The notes under the pieces were generated by a model that saw only the letters and a program-made list of their open reading frames with translations, made no database searches and was not told the origin of the DNA. Below are positions 1 to 8,797 of a stretch of DNA of 41,359 nt, piece by piece. The stretch lies in contig CAIRCP010000006.1 in NCBI GenBank assembly GCA_903877095.1, positions 1 to 41,359 of the forward strand, read 5' to 3'. The position numbers and the translations under genes are program-made. The stretch's first letter is position 1. Each line of letters opens with the position of its first letter. The DNA is from an uncultured Actinomycetes bacterium. GTDB lineage: Bacteria > Actinomycetota > Actinomycetes > Mycobacteriales > Mycobacteriaceae.

Positions 1-56
1 CCGGCCACCGATGAGACATCCCACAGATCGCCCTGCGAATCCGAATTACCCTGCAC
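1..56 (-). CDS. IS1182-family transposase, N-terminal fragment
   Basis: This reading frame starts at a GTG at 56 and runs off the left edge after 18 codons, so only the extreme N-terminus is present. It reads VQGNSDSQGDLWDVSSVAG (last residue incomplete). The pattern M-Q-G-x-x-D-x-Q-x-x-L-x-D-x-x-S-V-A-G is what I recall for the start of IS1182-type transposases in mycobacteria. The start is supported by a GATAAT box at 68-63 on the same strand, six bases upstream, which fits leaderless transcription. The match is from memory over 18 residues, so the family is likely but not proven. Confidence 0.5.
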   Translation of the reverse strand, partial: MQGNSDSQGDLWDVSSVA

Positions 57-135
57 GACAACATTATCGCAGGTCAAGCACCAAAAACCGGATCAACACA
101 GCGACTGGTGCACTACCGGATTGTTCAGCAGACTC
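1..135 (-). mobile_element. Partial insertion sequence, IS1182-like (transposase 5' end)
   Basis: The window opens inside an insertion sequence. The minus strand reads the first 18 codons of a transposase that resembles IS1182-group enzymes of actinobacteria. Between that start and position 135 lies about 80 bp of non-coding DNA, which I take to be the IS terminus. On the minus strand its outer part begins GAGTCTGCTGAACAA directly after the stop codon of the neighbouring gene, a form typical of an IS terminal inverted repeat. The other terminus is outside the window, so the exact boundary and any target duplication cannot be checked. The family call rests on a very short protein match. Confidence 0.5.
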
Positions 136-645
136 CTAGGCGCCTTCGGCTGCCAGGTAGTCAATGACCTCGCCTGAGCACGTCCCCGAGAGATCGCAGT
201 GGTACTTGCACGCGTTGAGATGCTGATGGCACCACGACTCCTTGCCGGAAGCAAGGGAGTCCGCGTAGTCCTTACTGATGAACTTCGCGATCCGCCGTTC
301 ATCGGCCGCCTTTTTACCGTCCTGAGACTGCGCCGAGTTGCCAGGATGCTCGCCGGCCACAACGTCATTGCAGTTGAGGTCGACCAGAACGGTGTAGCCC
401 GACCTCCTGCCGCTGGTATCCAAGAAGTTAGCCCGGCGGGAGCCGATGATGATGCATCTCTCCGTCGGCAGATAGCTGCCCTCACGGCTGGAGATCACGA
501 TGGAACCGCCGTTGGAGGTGATGCTCTGCTGGGCTTTCTCGTAGGTCATGCCTTTGTACTCATTGTTCGCGCCGGCCAAGCCCGACCCGAAAACCAGTGC
601 CAGCGCGGCCGCAACGCCAACACCGCTGCTCAGGGATTTCTTCAC
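136..645 (-). CDS. Secreted hypothetical protein (169 aa)
   Basis: I do not recognise a named family. The protein begins with MKKS and a hydrophobic stretch (about residues 8-25) ending in GLAGA, a clear Sec signal peptide without a lipobox cysteine. The first mature part (about 28-90) has the rhythm of a PASTA-like unit: a GMTYEKAQ helix, a glycine, strands and a conserved-looking Cys pair region. The C-terminal part carries four cysteines (WCHQHLNACKYHCDLSGTC) that could form disulfides. The start is a GTG at 645 with GGAGG about eight bases upstream. The gene is divergent from desA1, and its stop lies directly against the presumed IS end. Its bases look less GC-rich than the neighbours. 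Function unknown; an extracytoplasmic role is inferred. Confidence 0.65.
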   Translation of the reverse strand: MKKSLSSGVGVAAALALVFGSGLAGANNEYKGMTYEKAQQSITSNGGSIVISSREGSYLPTERCIIIGSRRANFLDTSGRRSGYTVLVDLNCNDVVAGEHPGNSAQSQDGKKAADERRIAKFISKDYADSLASGKESWCHQHLNACKYHCDLSGTCSGEVIDYLAAEGA

Positions 646-750
646 CGCTACAACCTCCGCTTTTTCAAGGCACTACCCCCAGTTATCGCGAATATACCGC
701 CCACCCGTTACCACTGCATCACCGATAGACACACCGCATTGCAGCGCCAC

Positions 751-780
751 TTGAATGTCACTCGCAGACACAGATATATT
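751..780 (+). promoter_or_regulatory. Candidate desA1 promoter
   Basis: TTGAAT at 751-756 and TATATT at 775-780 are separated by 18 bases, a good match to a SigA-type promoter. Transcription would start near 787, giving a leader of about 29 bases with GGAGG just before the desA1 ATG. In M. tuberculosis desA1 is known to be controlled by the repressor MadR. I did not identify its operator by eye. Confidence 0.55.
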
Positions 781-815
781 GATGCAACCACGAGGTACTG
801 GATACCGGAGGACCC

Positions 816-1814
816 ATGTCCCAAGAGTTCACCAACGTCGACTTGTTGCGCGAGCTTGAGCCCGTCGCCGAGAAGCTGATCAATCGGCATATGTCCATGT
901 TCAAAGATTGGAGCCCGCACGACTACATCCCCTGGAAAGAGGGCAAGAACTACTACGCCCTGGGTGGCCAGGACTGGGATCCCGATCAGGCCAAGCTCTC
1001 CGAGGTGGCCCGGACAGCCCTGGTGCAGAACCTGCTGACCGAGGACAACCTGCCCGCCTACCACCGCGAGATCGCCATGAACTTCTCGATGGACGGTCCG
1101 TGGGGCTACTGGGTCAACCGGTGGACCGCTGAGGAGAACCGCCACGGCATCTCGATCCGGGACTACCTGGTGGTCACCCGCAACTGCGACCCCGTCGAGC
1201 TCGAGGAACTGCGCGTCGAGCAGATGACCCGCGGCTTCTCCCCCGGCCAGAATCAGCAGGGCGATCTGTTCGCCGACAACCTGTTCGACTCGGTCATGTA
1301 CGTCAGCTTCCAGGAGCTGGCCACCCGGGTCTCGCACCGCAACACCGGCAAGGCCTGCAGCGATCCGGTGGCCGAACAGCTGCTGGCGCGGATCTCCAAC
1401 GACGAGAACCTGCACATGATCTTCTACCGCGACGTCAGCGCGGCCGGGCTGGACATCGCCCCGAACATGGCGATGTCCTCGCTCTACCGAATCCTCAAGA
1501 ACTTCAAGATGCCCGGATACACGGTTCCGGAGTTCCGGCGCAAGGCGGTCATCATCGCGATGGGCGGGGTGTATGACCCGCGGATCCACCTCGAAGACGT
1601 GGTCATGCCGGTGCTCAAGAAGTGGCGGATTTTCGAGCGTGACGACTTCACCGGCGAGGGCGCCCGGCTGCGCGACGAACTCGGCAAGCTCATCGAGGAG
1701 CTCGAAGAGACCTGCGTGAAGTTCGAGGAGGCCAAGGAGCGCAAGCTCGACCGCGACGCGAAGCTCGCCGAAAAGCGTGCTGCCAAGGCGGCTCTGGCGG
1801 GAGCTTCGGCATAG
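816..1814 (+). CDS. desA1: Acyl-ACP desaturase DesA1
   Basis: Soluble diiron fatty-acyl-ACP desaturase. In mycobacteria DesA1 is essential and introduces double bonds into the meromycolate chain of mycolic acids. The 332-residue length fits the family. The diiron ligands are all visible: E76 and H83 in TEDNLPAYH, E107 and H110 in EENRH, E167 in SFQELATR, and E197 and H200 in DENLH. The C-terminus is a long charged helix ending in Ala-Gly-Ser-Ala, as in mycobacterial homologues. The start ATG has GGAGG four bases upstream. A candidate promoter lies at 751-780 and a strong hairpin terminator follows at 1833. DesA1 rather than DesA2 is chosen from overall resemblance to Rv0824c and from synteny with dus, the LCP gene and phoY2. 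Confidence 0.93.
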   Translation: MSQEFTNVDLLRELEPVAEKLINRHMSMFKDWSPHDYIPWKEGKNYYALGGQDWDPDQAKLSEVARTALVQNLLTEDNLPAYHREIAMNFSMDGPWGYWVNRWTAEENRHGISIRDYLVVTRNCDPVELEELRVEQMTRGFSPGQNQQGDLFADNLFDSVMYVSFQELATRVSHRNTGKACSDPVAEQLLARISNDENLHMIFYRDVSAAGLDIAPNMAMSSLYRILKNFKMPGYTVPEFRRKAVIIAMGGVYDPRIHLEDVVMPVLKKWRIFERDDFTGEGARLRDELGKLIEELEETCVKFEEAKERKLDRDAKLAEKRAAKAALAGASA

Positions 1815-1832
1815 CCCGAGAACAGGCACCGT

Positions 1833-1881
1833 CAACCGGGCTGCGGATCGGGTCCCTGACCCTCCGCAGCCCGGTTGTTTT
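1833..1881 (+). terminator. Strong intrinsic-type terminator hairpin after desA1, overlapping the dus start
   Basis: CAACCGGGCTGCGGA (1833-1847) is a perfect 15-bp inverted repeat of TCCGCAGCCCGGTTG (1863-1877). The loop adds a 4-bp GGGT/ACCC stem (1850-1853 with 1859-1862), and TTTT follows at 1878-1881. It lies 18 bases after the desA1 stop and overlaps the first codons that dus is expected to use. Confidence 0.85.
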
Positions 1882-2974
1882 GGCGCCCATGGCCGGGGTC
1901 ACCAACGTCGCCTTCCGCACCCTGTGCCGAGAGCTCGAACAGGCCCGGGCGGGCACGGTCAGCGGGCTGTACGTCTGTGAAATGGTGACCGCCCGCGCCC
2001 TCGTCGAGCGCCATCCGGTCACGGTGCACATGACCACCTTCGGCCCGGATGAGGCCCCCCGTTCGCTGCAGCTCTACACCGTCGACCCCGAGACGACCTA
2101 CCGGGCGGCGAAGATGATCGTCGAGGATGACCTTGCCGACCACATCGACCTCAACTTCGGCTGCCCGGTCCCCAAGGTGACCCGCCGCGGCGGGGGCGCG
2201 GCGATTCCGTACAAACGGCGGCTGTTCGGGCAGATCGTGGCCTCGGCGGTGCGGGCCACCGAGGGAACCCCGGTTCCGGTGACGGTGAAGTTCCGGGTCG
2301 GCATCGACGAGGCCCACCACACGTTCCTCGACGCCGGCCGGATCGCCGAGCAGGAGGGCGCGGCCGCGGTGGCGCTGCACGCCCGGACCGCGGCGCAGCG
2401 ATACTCGGGCTCGGCAGACTGGAATCGGATCAGCGAACTCAAGCACGCCGTCACCACCATCCCGGTTCTGGGAAACGGCGATATCTTCGAGGCCGGCGAT
2501 GCGCTGGCGATGATGGCCGCTACCGGCTGCGACGGCGTCGTCATCGGTCGCGGATGCCTCGGCCGTCCGTGGTTGTTCGCGGAGTTGTCCGCCGCCTTCA
2601 ACGGAACGCCGCTACCGACACCACCGACGCTGGGCGAGGTCGCCGACATCATCCGCCGGCACGGGGCCCTGCTGGCCGCCCATTTCGGCGAGGACAAGGG
2701 CATGCGTGACATCCGCAAGCACATCGCCTGGTATCTGCACGGTTTCCCGGCCGGCTCCGACCTGCGCCGCGCATTGGCCCTGGTGCGCATCCAGGAGGAG
2801 TTGAGCCGACTGCTCGATCTGCTGGAGCCCGACGTGCCCTTCCCAGCCGCTAGCCACGGACCCCGGGGACGGCAAGGTTCAGCGGCGTCGGTAAGCCTGC
2901 CGGAAGGCTGGCTCGACGATCCGGACGATTGCACGGTGCCTGTCGATGCCGATGTGATGAATTCCGGCGGCTGA
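1880..2974 (+). CDS. dus: tRNA-dihydrouridine synthase (DusB-like)
   Basis: FMN-dependent enzyme that reduces uridine to dihydrouridine in tRNA; homologue of Rv0823c. The TIM-barrel signature APMAGVTN opens the protein. NFGCPVPK holds the catalytic cysteine; HARTAAQRYSG and VIGRGCLGRPW form the FMN phosphate region. At 364 residues the length is slightly short. The earliest usual start in this frame is the TTG at 1880, inside the T-run of the terminator. However the upstream in-frame codons (1841-1879) read LRIGSLTLRSPVV, which closely resembles the N-terminus I recall for Rv0823c. No ATG, GTG or TTG lies upstream, so the real start may be the CTG at 1841 or another non-standard codon. The function call is secure; the start is not. 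Confidence 0.9.
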   Translation: MAPMAGVTNVAFRTLCRELEQARAGTVSGLYVCEMVTARALVERHPVTVHMTTFGPDEAPRSLQLYTVDPETTYRAAKMIVEDDLADHIDLNFGCPVPKVTRRGGGAAIPYKRRLFGQIVASAVRATEGTPVPVTVKFRVGIDEAHHTFLDAGRIAEQEGAAAVALHARTAAQRYSGSADWNRISELKHAVTTIPVLGNGDIFEAGDALAMMAATGCDGVVIGRGCLGRPWLFAELSAAFNGTPLPTPPTLGEVADIIRRHGALLAAHFGEDKGMRDIRKHIAWYLHGFPAGSDLRRALALVRIQEELSRLLDLLEPDVPFPAASHGPRGRQGSAASVSLPEGWLDDPDDCTVPVDADVMNSGG

Positions 2975-3133
2975 ACTTCAGACCTGATCGGCTAGCAGGA
3001 TCACAGGTTCGCTCAGTACGATGGCCCTTCAGTGGTGGACCACGATCCGAATCCAGGTGCCAAGAAATCAGCACCGCCGTTGTGCGGCACAACTATGCGC
3101 CCATGATCAGTTGAGCCGGAGGCTGTCAGGAAC

Positions 3134-5266
3134 ATGAGTGACGGCGAGAACGCCACTCCTGGCCAGGACCGCGCACCCGGCGAGCGAGGAGAAGCGCGGC
3201 CGATCCGCGGGTATCCCGCGTCAGCCAGGGCGCCGTGGGAGCGCGCCCCGATTCCTCGACCCGGCGGGCAGGAGCGCAGCGACCCGGGAAACAAACCCAG
3301 CGGGCAGGGGAACCACGCCCCCACCGGAAACCACAGCGAAGGCGTTGCGGTCGCCGACTTGATCGCCAAAGTCACCGGCGCCCCCGGCATCAACCCCGTC
3401 ACCCGGCGAAGCGTCGACGTCACCCCCTCCGATGATGCGACCGTCCCGATTCCGGTCGCTGATGAAATCCCGGACCTTGCGGCACTGGCCCGCACCCGGC
3501 GCCCTCACGTCGCCCCGGAAAGCCCTGCGCCTGCCTACCCGGCGGCGGCGCCGCCTGGCCAACCACCCCGACCGCCGGCGCCTCCGGGCGGGGCAACTGC
3601 ACCCACCCCGTCCCGCCGTCGGCCTGTGCTGATCGTCGGCCGGGTGGCCACCGCGCTGATCGCGGTGCTGGCCCTGGCCATCACCGGCGCCGCCTGGCAG
3701 TGGCAGTCAGCCAAGAACAAATTGCTCAACACCGTCGCCGCCCTGGACCCGAATTCGAGTGACATCCGCGACCCGAACGGCCAGATCGGCGACGAGAACT
3801 TCCTCATTGTCGGGGTGGACAGCCGAATCGGGGCGAACTCCGAGATGGGCGCCGGCGACACGACGGTCGCTCAAGGTGCCAGGTCGGACACCATCATGCT
3901 GGTCAACATCCCTGCCAGCAGGAATCGGGTGGTCGCGGTCTCTTTCCCGCGCGACCTGGCTATCGCCCCGATGAATTGCCAGGCCTGGAACCCGGAGTCC
4001 GGCAAGTACGGCCCCGTGTACGACAAGGACTCCGGGGAGTGGAGCGACAACGAGCGCCAGACGGAGACCAAGCTCAATTCGGCCTACGCCCTGGGCGGGC
4101 CGAAGTGCCTGGTGAAGGTCGTCCAGAAGATCTCCGGCCTGGCGATCAACCGCTTCATGGCGGTGGATTTCTCCGGGTTCGCGAGGATGGTCGACGCACT
4201 GGGTGGGGTCGAGGTGTGTAGCACCACCCCACTGGACGACGCCGAACTGGGACCGGTGTTGACCACTGCAGGCCGCCAGAAACTCGACGGTCACACCGCC
4301 CTGAATTACGTGCGTGCCCGTTCGATCGCCTCGGAAGGCAATGGCGACTACGGCCGGATCAAACGACAGCAGATGTTCCTGTCCTCGCTGCTGCGGTCGA
4401 TGATCTCCTCGGAGACCCTGTTCGACCTCGAACGTCTCGACGAAGTGGTCAACACCTTCATCGATGACAGCTATGTCGACAACGTTCAGACCCGCGACCT
4501 GATCCGCCTCGGCCAGTCGCTGCAGGGCATCAATGCCGGACGCATCACCTTTGTGACACTGCCGACCACCGGCGTCGCCGACGGCGATGGCAACGAAGTG
4601 CCGCGTACCGAGGACGTGCGCAGGCTTTTCGACGCGATCATCGAAGACGAGCCACTGCCCGGCGAGAACGACCTCAACGAGACGATCAGTCCGCACACCG
4701 AGACCAAGAAGACGAGCACCTCCAGTAGCGAAACATCAACAAGTTCAACGGATTCCACGACAACGTCAACAACGGACACGACCAGCACGACCAGCACGAC
4801 CAGCACGTCGACGTCCACTGAACCGGCCACGACGACCACCGAAGAGGTGAAGGCGGTGGCGGCCGACCCGCGTGACGTCACCGTCGAGGTCGCGAACGGC
4901 ACCGAGCGGACGGGCCTCGCCACATCGGCGGCGAAGGAGTTCGAGCTGTACGGATTCACCGTCCGGGAACCAAACACCTCGTCTGAATGGAGTGACGTCA
5001 CCACTACGGCGGTGTACTACTCGCTGGGGAACGAACAGGCGGCAGCCACCGTCGCCGCGACGCTGCCGGGCGCCACAATCGAGCGCATCGACGGGCTGGG
5101 CGAAGTGGTTCAGGTGGTGCTCGGCACCGACTTCACCGCCGTTCGGTACCCACAGGCCAGCGGCACCCCGCTCAATGTGAGCGTCACCCATGCCGGGTCC
5201 AGCACGCCGACCAAGCTGCCGACAGACCTGACGGTGATCAACGGCGCGGATGTCAGCTGCGAGTAG
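3134..5266 (+). CDS. LytR-CpsA-Psr (LCP) family cell-wall ligase with LytR_C domain
   Basis: Membrane-anchored phosphotransferase of the LCP family, whose mycobacterial members attach arabinogalactan to peptidoglycan; homologue of Rv0822c. Layout of the 710 residues: a disordered Pro/Arg-rich cytoplasmic tail (1-160), one transmembrane helix (about 164-187), the LCP catalytic domain (about 220-460), a Ser/Thr-only linker (about 526-570) and a LytR_C domain (about 579-670). Conserved catalytic elements are GVDSR (227-231), ARSDTIML (R250), FPRDL (R273) and the [20 protein letters not shown] arginines near 394-411. The ATG has AGGA a few bases upstream. It lies 159 bp downstream of dus, probably with its own promoter. 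The linker is encoded partly by three tandem 9-bp repeats (4778-4804), a plausible site of length variation. LCP assignment is firm; whether this paralogue is the main ligase is not shown. Confidence 0.9.
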   Translation: MSDGENATPGQDRAPGERGEARPIRGYPASARAPWERAPIPRPGGQERSDPGNKPSGQGNHAPTGNHSEGVAVADLIAKVTGAPGINPVTRRSVDVTPSDDATVPIPVADEIPDLAALARTRRPHVAPESPAPAYPAAAPPGQPPRPPAPPGGATAPTPSRRRPVLIVGRVATALIAVLALAITGAAWQWQSAKNKLLNTVAALDPNSSDIRDPNGQIGDENFLIVGVDSRIGANSEMGAGDTTVAQGARSDTIMLVNIPASRNRVVAVSFPRDLAIAPMNCQAWNPESGKYGPVYDKDSGEWSDNERQTETKLNSAYALGGPKCLVKVVQKISGLAINRFMAVDFSGFARMVDALGGVEVCSTTPLDDAELGPVLTTAGRQKLDGHTALNYVRARSIASEGNGDYGRIKRQQMFLSSLLRSMISSETLFDLERLDEVVNTFIDDSYVDNVQTRDLIRLGQSLQGINAGRITFVTLPTTGVADGDGNEVPRTEDVRRLFDAIIEDEPLPGENDLNETISPHTETKKTSTSSSETSTSSTDSTTTSTTDTTSTTSTTSTSTSTEPATTTTEEVKAVAADPRDVTVEVANGTERTGLATSAAKEFELYGFTVREPNTSSEWSDVTTTAVYYSLGNEQAAATVAATLPGATIERIDGLGEVVQVVLGTDFTAVRYPQASGTPLNVSVTHAGSSTPTKLPTDLTVINGADVSCE

Positions 5267-5322
5267 CCGCTGATTCACCAGCCGTTCAGCATTTCGGAAC
5301 CTACGCGCAGCATGCGCGCAAG

Positions 5323-5334
5323 TACGCTGAGACG
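5323..5334 (+). promoter_or_regulatory. -10 element for leaderless phoU
   Basis: TACGCT at 5323-5328 fits the mycobacterial TAnnnT pattern and ends six bases before the phoU ATG at 5335. Transcription would start on or next to the start codon. No Shine-Dalgarno sequence is visible, which agrees with a leaderless message. Confidence 0.6.
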
Positions 5335-6000
5335 ATGCGGACTGCGTACCACGAACAATTGGACGCGTTGATCCACCAGCTGGCCGAGATGTGCCGGCTG
5401 GCCGGGGTCGCCATGGAGCGTTCAACGCAGGCCCTGCTTCAGGCAGACCTGGTGCTCGCCGAGCAGGTCATCGGCGACCATGAGCGGATCTCCTCGGCCA
5501 GCGCACGCGCCGAGGAAGCGGCCTTCGTTCTGTTGGCCCTGCAGGCACCGGTCGCCGGTGACCTTCGGTCCATCGTCAGTTCGATCCAGATCGTCGCCGA
5601 CGTCGAACGGATGGGGGCGCTGGCTCTGCACGTCGCCAAGATCGCGCGGCGCCGGCACCCTCAGCACACACTGCCTGAAGAGGTCAACGGCTACTTCGCC
5701 GAGATGGGCCGAGTGGCGGTCGATCTCGCCGAGAGCGCCGCCGAGGTGCTGATCTCCCGCGATCCCGAGAAGGCACGCCGGATCCGCGAGGACGACGACG
5801 CGATGGACGATCTGCACCAACATCTATTCACCGTGATGATGGACCGGGACTGGAGGCACGGCGTCGCCGCAGCGGTAGACGTGACGCTGCTGGGCCGGTT
5901 CTACGAACGATTCGCCGATCATGCGGTGGAAATCTCACGCCGGGTGATCTTCCAGGTCACCGGCCATCTTCCCGCCGAAGAAGAGATTGCGACCTACTGA
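5335..6000 (+). CDS. phoU: Phosphate signalling protein PhoU (PhoY2-like)
   Basis: Cytoplasmic all-alpha regulator that links the Pst phosphate transporter to the SenX3-RegX3 two-component system and represses the phosphate-starvation response when phosphate is ample. The 221 residues form two PhoU repeats. The metal-binding type motifs are [18 protein letters not shown] in the first repeat and [13 protein letters not shown] in the second, with the usual E/D-R-x-x-D/G-x-A pattern. It converges with pstB, whose stop is nine bases away. In M. tuberculosis phoY2 (Rv0821c) also sits beside the pstB-like phoT. A -10 box six bases upstream of the ATG suggests leaderless transcription. Only one phoU is in this window. 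Confidence 0.93.
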   Translation: MRTAYHEQLDALIHQLAEMCRLAGVAMERSTQALLQADLVLAEQVIGDHERISSASARAEEAAFVLLALQAPVAGDLRSIVSSIQIVADVERMGALALHVAKIARRRHPQHTLPEEVNGYFAEMGRVAVDLAESAAEVLISRDPEKARRIREDDDAMDDLHQHLFTVMMDRDWRHGVAAAVDVTLLGRFYERFADHAVEISRRVIFQVTGHLPAEEEIATY

Positions 6001-6009
6001 GTAGCGGGA

Positions 6010-6786
6010 TCAGCCGAACCGGCCGGAGATGTAATCCTCGGTAGCCTTCTGGGTCGGGTTGGAGAAGATCTTCCCGGTTTCGTCCATCTCGATCAGGCGG
6101 CCCGGTTTGCCGGTGGCCTCGAGATTGAAGAATGCCGTCTGGTCGCTCACCCGGGCGGCCTGCTGCATGTTGTGCGTGACGATGACGATGGTGAAATCGC
6201 GCTTCAGTTCGGCGATCAGGTCCTCGATGGCCAGAGTCGAGATGGGATCGAGGGCCGAACACGGCTCGTCCATCAGCAGCACGTCTGGTTGGACGGCGAT
6301 GGCCCGGGCGATGCACAGGCGCTGCTGCTGGCCGCCGGAGAGCCCGCCGCCCGGTTTGCCGAGTCGGTCCTTGACCTCGTTCCACAGGTTCGCGCCCCGC
6401 AACGACCGCTCCGTGGTCTCGTCGAGCAGGGCGCGGTTACGCACCCCCTGCAACTTCAGCCCGGCGACCACGTTGTCGCGAATCGACATGGTGGGAAAGG
6501 GATTCGGCCGCTGGAAGACCATGCCGATGGTTTTGCGGACACCGGTCGGATCCACCCCCGGAGCGTAGATATCCGCACCGTCGAGCAGCACCGAACCTTC
6601 CACCCGGGCGCCGGGAATCACCTCGTGCATGCGGTTGAGTACCCGCAACACCGTGGACTTGCCGCATCCGGACGGCCCGATGAACGCGGTCACACTGCGC
6701 GGCGGGATCGCCATCGTCACATCGGTGACGGCCTTGAACGATCCGTAGTAGATGTTGACGTCTTTGAGGTCGAGTCGCTTTGCCAT
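6010..6786 (-). CDS. pstB: Phosphate ABC transporter ATP-binding protein PstB
   Basis: ATPase of the high-affinity phosphate importer. The 258 residues carry Walker [10 protein letters not shown] (37-45), the Q-loop in VFQRPNPFP, the signature LSGGQQQR, Walker [14 protein letters not shown] and the switch histidine in [11 protein letters not shown], so all ATPase motifs are intact. I chose the ATG at 6786 because AGGAAG lies four bases upstream and the conserved protein begins [10 protein letters not shown]; the longer frame runs back into pstA. It is the last gene of pstSCAB, with only eight bases between pstA and pstB, and it converges with phoU. Confidence 0.95.
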   Translation of the reverse strand: MAKRLDLKDVNIYYGSFKAVTDVTMAIPPRSVTAFIGPSGCGKSTVLRVLNRMHEVIPGARVEGSVLLDGADIYAPGVDPTGVRKTIGMVFQRPNPFPTMSIRDNVVAGLKLQGVRNRALLDETTERSLRGANLWNEVKDRLGKPGGGLSGGQQQRLCIARAIAVQPDVLLMDEPCSALDPISTLAIEDLIAELKRDFTIVIVTHNMQQAARVSDQTAFFNLEATGKPGRLIEMDETGKIFSNPTQKATEDYISGRFG

Positions 6787-6794
6787 GGGTCTTC

Positions 6795-7709
6795 CTAAAT
6801 CTTCTTGGGAGCGAAGAACTTGGCGAGCAGGCGGGCTCCGATGTTCAGCGCTGCGATGAGCAGGATCAGGGTGAGCGCCGCGGCCCAAAGGCGATCTGTG
6901 GGAACCGGATTGGCGCCCGCACCCGCCGACGTCTGGTCGTACATCATGCCGGGGAGCGAGCCCATGAAGCCGGAGAACATGTCGAAGTTCATGGCGTGCG
7001 AGTAGCCCACCAGGATCAGCAACGGCGCAGTCTCACCCATGACGCGGGCAAGTGCCAGCAGGACGCCGGTCACGATGCCGGACAACGCCGTCGGGATGAC
7101 GACGCGGACGATCGTCTTCCATTTCGGCACACCGAGCGCGAAACTGGCTTCCCGTAGGTCCATCGGGACGATGCGCAGCATCTCCTCGGTGGAACGCACG
7201 ATCACCGGAATCATCAGCAGAACCAACGCCAGCGACACCGCGAAGCCGGACCGCTGGAACCCCAGCGTCGCCACCCACAAGGCGTAGACGAACAGCGCTG
7301 CCACGATCGAGGGAACACCGGTGAGGATGTCGACCATGAAGGTGGTGAGCTTGCCCAGCCTCGAGCCGCCGCCGTACTCCACCAGGTAGATGCCAACGAG
7401 CACCCCGATCGGGATCGAGATGGCCGCGCACACCGCACCTTGCAGCAGAGTGCCCACCAAGGCGTGATAGACACCGCCGCCGGGCGCGAACGCGGTCATG
7501 CCGGCCTGGGAGTTGGTCCACCACGTCGAATTCAGCAGCAGGCGGTAGCCCTTGGACACCACCGAGTACAGCACCCAGATCAACGGCACGATGGCGACGG
7601 CCACCGACAGCGTCACCAATACCGTCGCGCTGGTGTTGGCGAGTTTTCGCCTGAGGCTGATCTGGCTGAAGACCGGAGCCTTACCCGAAGCGTCGATCGT
7701 CGACGTCAC
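6795..7709 (-). CDS. pstA: Phosphate ABC transporter permease PstA
   Basis: One of the two integral membrane permeases of the Pst phosphate importer (304 residues). About six transmembrane helices are visible, and the cytoplasmic EAA loop reads [30 protein letters not shown], which docks with PstB. The start is the GTG at 7709, which overlaps the pstC stop as GTGA, with GAGGAGG just upstream inside pstC. This implies translational coupling. The longer open frame upstream is only a shadow of pstC. Confidence 0.94.
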   Translation of the reverse strand: MTSTIDASGKAPVFSQISLRRKLANTSATVLVTLSVAVAIVPLIWVLYSVVSKGYRLLLNSTWWTNSQAGMTAFAPGGGVYHALVGTLLQGAVCAAISIPIGVLVGIYLVEYGGGSRLGKLTTFMVDILTGVPSIVAALFVYALWVATLGFQRSGFAVSLALVLLMIPVIVRSTEEMLRIVPMDLREASFALGVPKWKTIVRVVIPTALSGIVTGVLLALARVMGETAPLLILVGYSHAMNFDMFSGFMGSLPGMMYDQTSAGAGANPVPTDRLWAAALTLILLIAALNIGARLLAKFFAPKKI

Positions 7710-8770
7710 GCGGACCTCCTCGCCACCGCGGCACGCGCGGCCGAATTCACCACGAAAGTCAGGATGAACAGCACCAGGCCGGCGGCGATGTAGGCGCCGG
7801 CCTTGTATTGGTCGTTGAACTCGGCCGCGGCGGCAGCGATTTTGCTGGCGAAGGTGTAGCCGCCATCGAACAGCGACCAGCCGAAGGCCTTCTGAGTGCC
7901 GCGCAGGATGATCAACAGAGCGACGGTCTCGCCCAGCGCGCGGCCCAGTCCGAGCATGGCGCCGCTGATGTAGCCCGACAAGCCGAAAGGCAGAACGGTG
8001 GTCTTGACGACCTCCCACCGCGTCGCACCCAGCGCCAGTGCCGCCTCGATCTGACCCTTCGGGGTCTGCGCGAACACCTCTCGGGCCACAGCGGTGATGA
8101 TCGGCAGGATCATCACCGCCAAGACGATCCCGGCGGTGAAGATCGTTCCGCCGCCGGCCACCGACGCGTTTCCGGTGGAGAACAGGAAGATCCAGCCCAA
8201 ATGGGCGTTCAACCACATCGCCAGCGGTTTGATCACCGGCGCCAGCACGTACAGCCCCCACACGCCGTAGATGATCGAGGGCACCGCGGCCAGCAGATCC
8301 ACCGTGTAGCCCAGCGGCCCACTGACGCGCCTCGGCGCGTACTGCGTCAGGAATATCGCGATCCCCAACGCAACCGGCATGGCCAGAACCAGCGCGAAAA
8401 ACGACACGAAAACCGTCACCTGCAACAGGTCCAGGATGCCGAACCGCATGTGGGCGGTGTCGGTCGTGAGCCAGTTCCCGGTGTAGGTCAGAAAGTTCGC
8501 GTCGTTGCGCGCCAGGGCGGGCACAGCCCGCCACACGAGGAAGAGGGCGATCGCGGCGATGAGCGTGATGACCAACAGCCCGGAGCCTTCTGCCAGCGAC
8601 CGGAAAACCCGGTCTCCGATTCGCTTCCGGCCGTGCCCGGACGGATCGGTCGGGATAGCCGGACTGCGCGGAAACGGCTCGGCCAGCGTCTCTCCCGAGC
8701 CGGCCGTGACCGGATCAGGCCCCTGGTCGTCCACCGTTATCCCATCGCTGAGGTTGCGTTCTATCGTCAC
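7706..8770 (-). CDS. pstC: Phosphate ABC transporter permease PstC
   Basis: Second permease of the Pst importer (354 residues). A polar N-terminal tail of about 65 residues is followed by six predicted transmembrane helices. The EAA loop is [33 protein letters not shown]. The start is a GTG at 8770 with only a weak upstream purine run; pstS ends 27 bases before it. The stop overlaps the pstA start by GTGA. Known family partner of PstA in a PstC-PstA-PstB2 complex. Confidence 0.94.
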   Translation of the reverse strand: MTIERNLSDGITVDDQGPDPVTAGSGETLAEPFPRSPAIPTDPSGHGRKRIGDRVFRSLAEGSGLLVITLIAAIALFLVWRAVPALARNDANFLTYTGNWLTTDTAHMRFGILDLLQVTVFVSFFALVLAMPVALGIAIFLTQYAPRRVSGPLGYTVDLLAAVPSIIYGVWGLYVLAPVIKPLAMWLNAHLGWIFLFSTGNASVAGGGTIFTAGIVLAVMILPIITAVAREVFAQTPKGQIEAALALGATRWEVVKTTVLPFGLSGYISGAMLGLGRALGETVALLIILRGTQKAFGWSLFDGGYTFASKIAAAAAEFNDQYKAGAYIAAGLVLFILTFVVNSAARAAVARRSA

Positions 8771-8797
8771 CGCGATCAGCCCCCTTCGTCGGCGGAA

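Noticed and set aside
3103..3114. Three-codon ORF (ATG ATC AGT TGA) six bases after AACTAT, upstream of the LCP gene
   Set aside because: The layout mimics a leaderless start, but three codons are easily produced by chance and the -10 is weak.
4778..4804. Three tandem 9-bp repeats suspected as a mobile or regulatory repeat
   Set aside because: They simply encode the Ser/Thr linker of the LCP protein.
6795..8534. 579-codon frame covering pstA and part of pstC
   Set aside because: Only the last 304 codons match PstA; the upstream part is pstC read in another frame.
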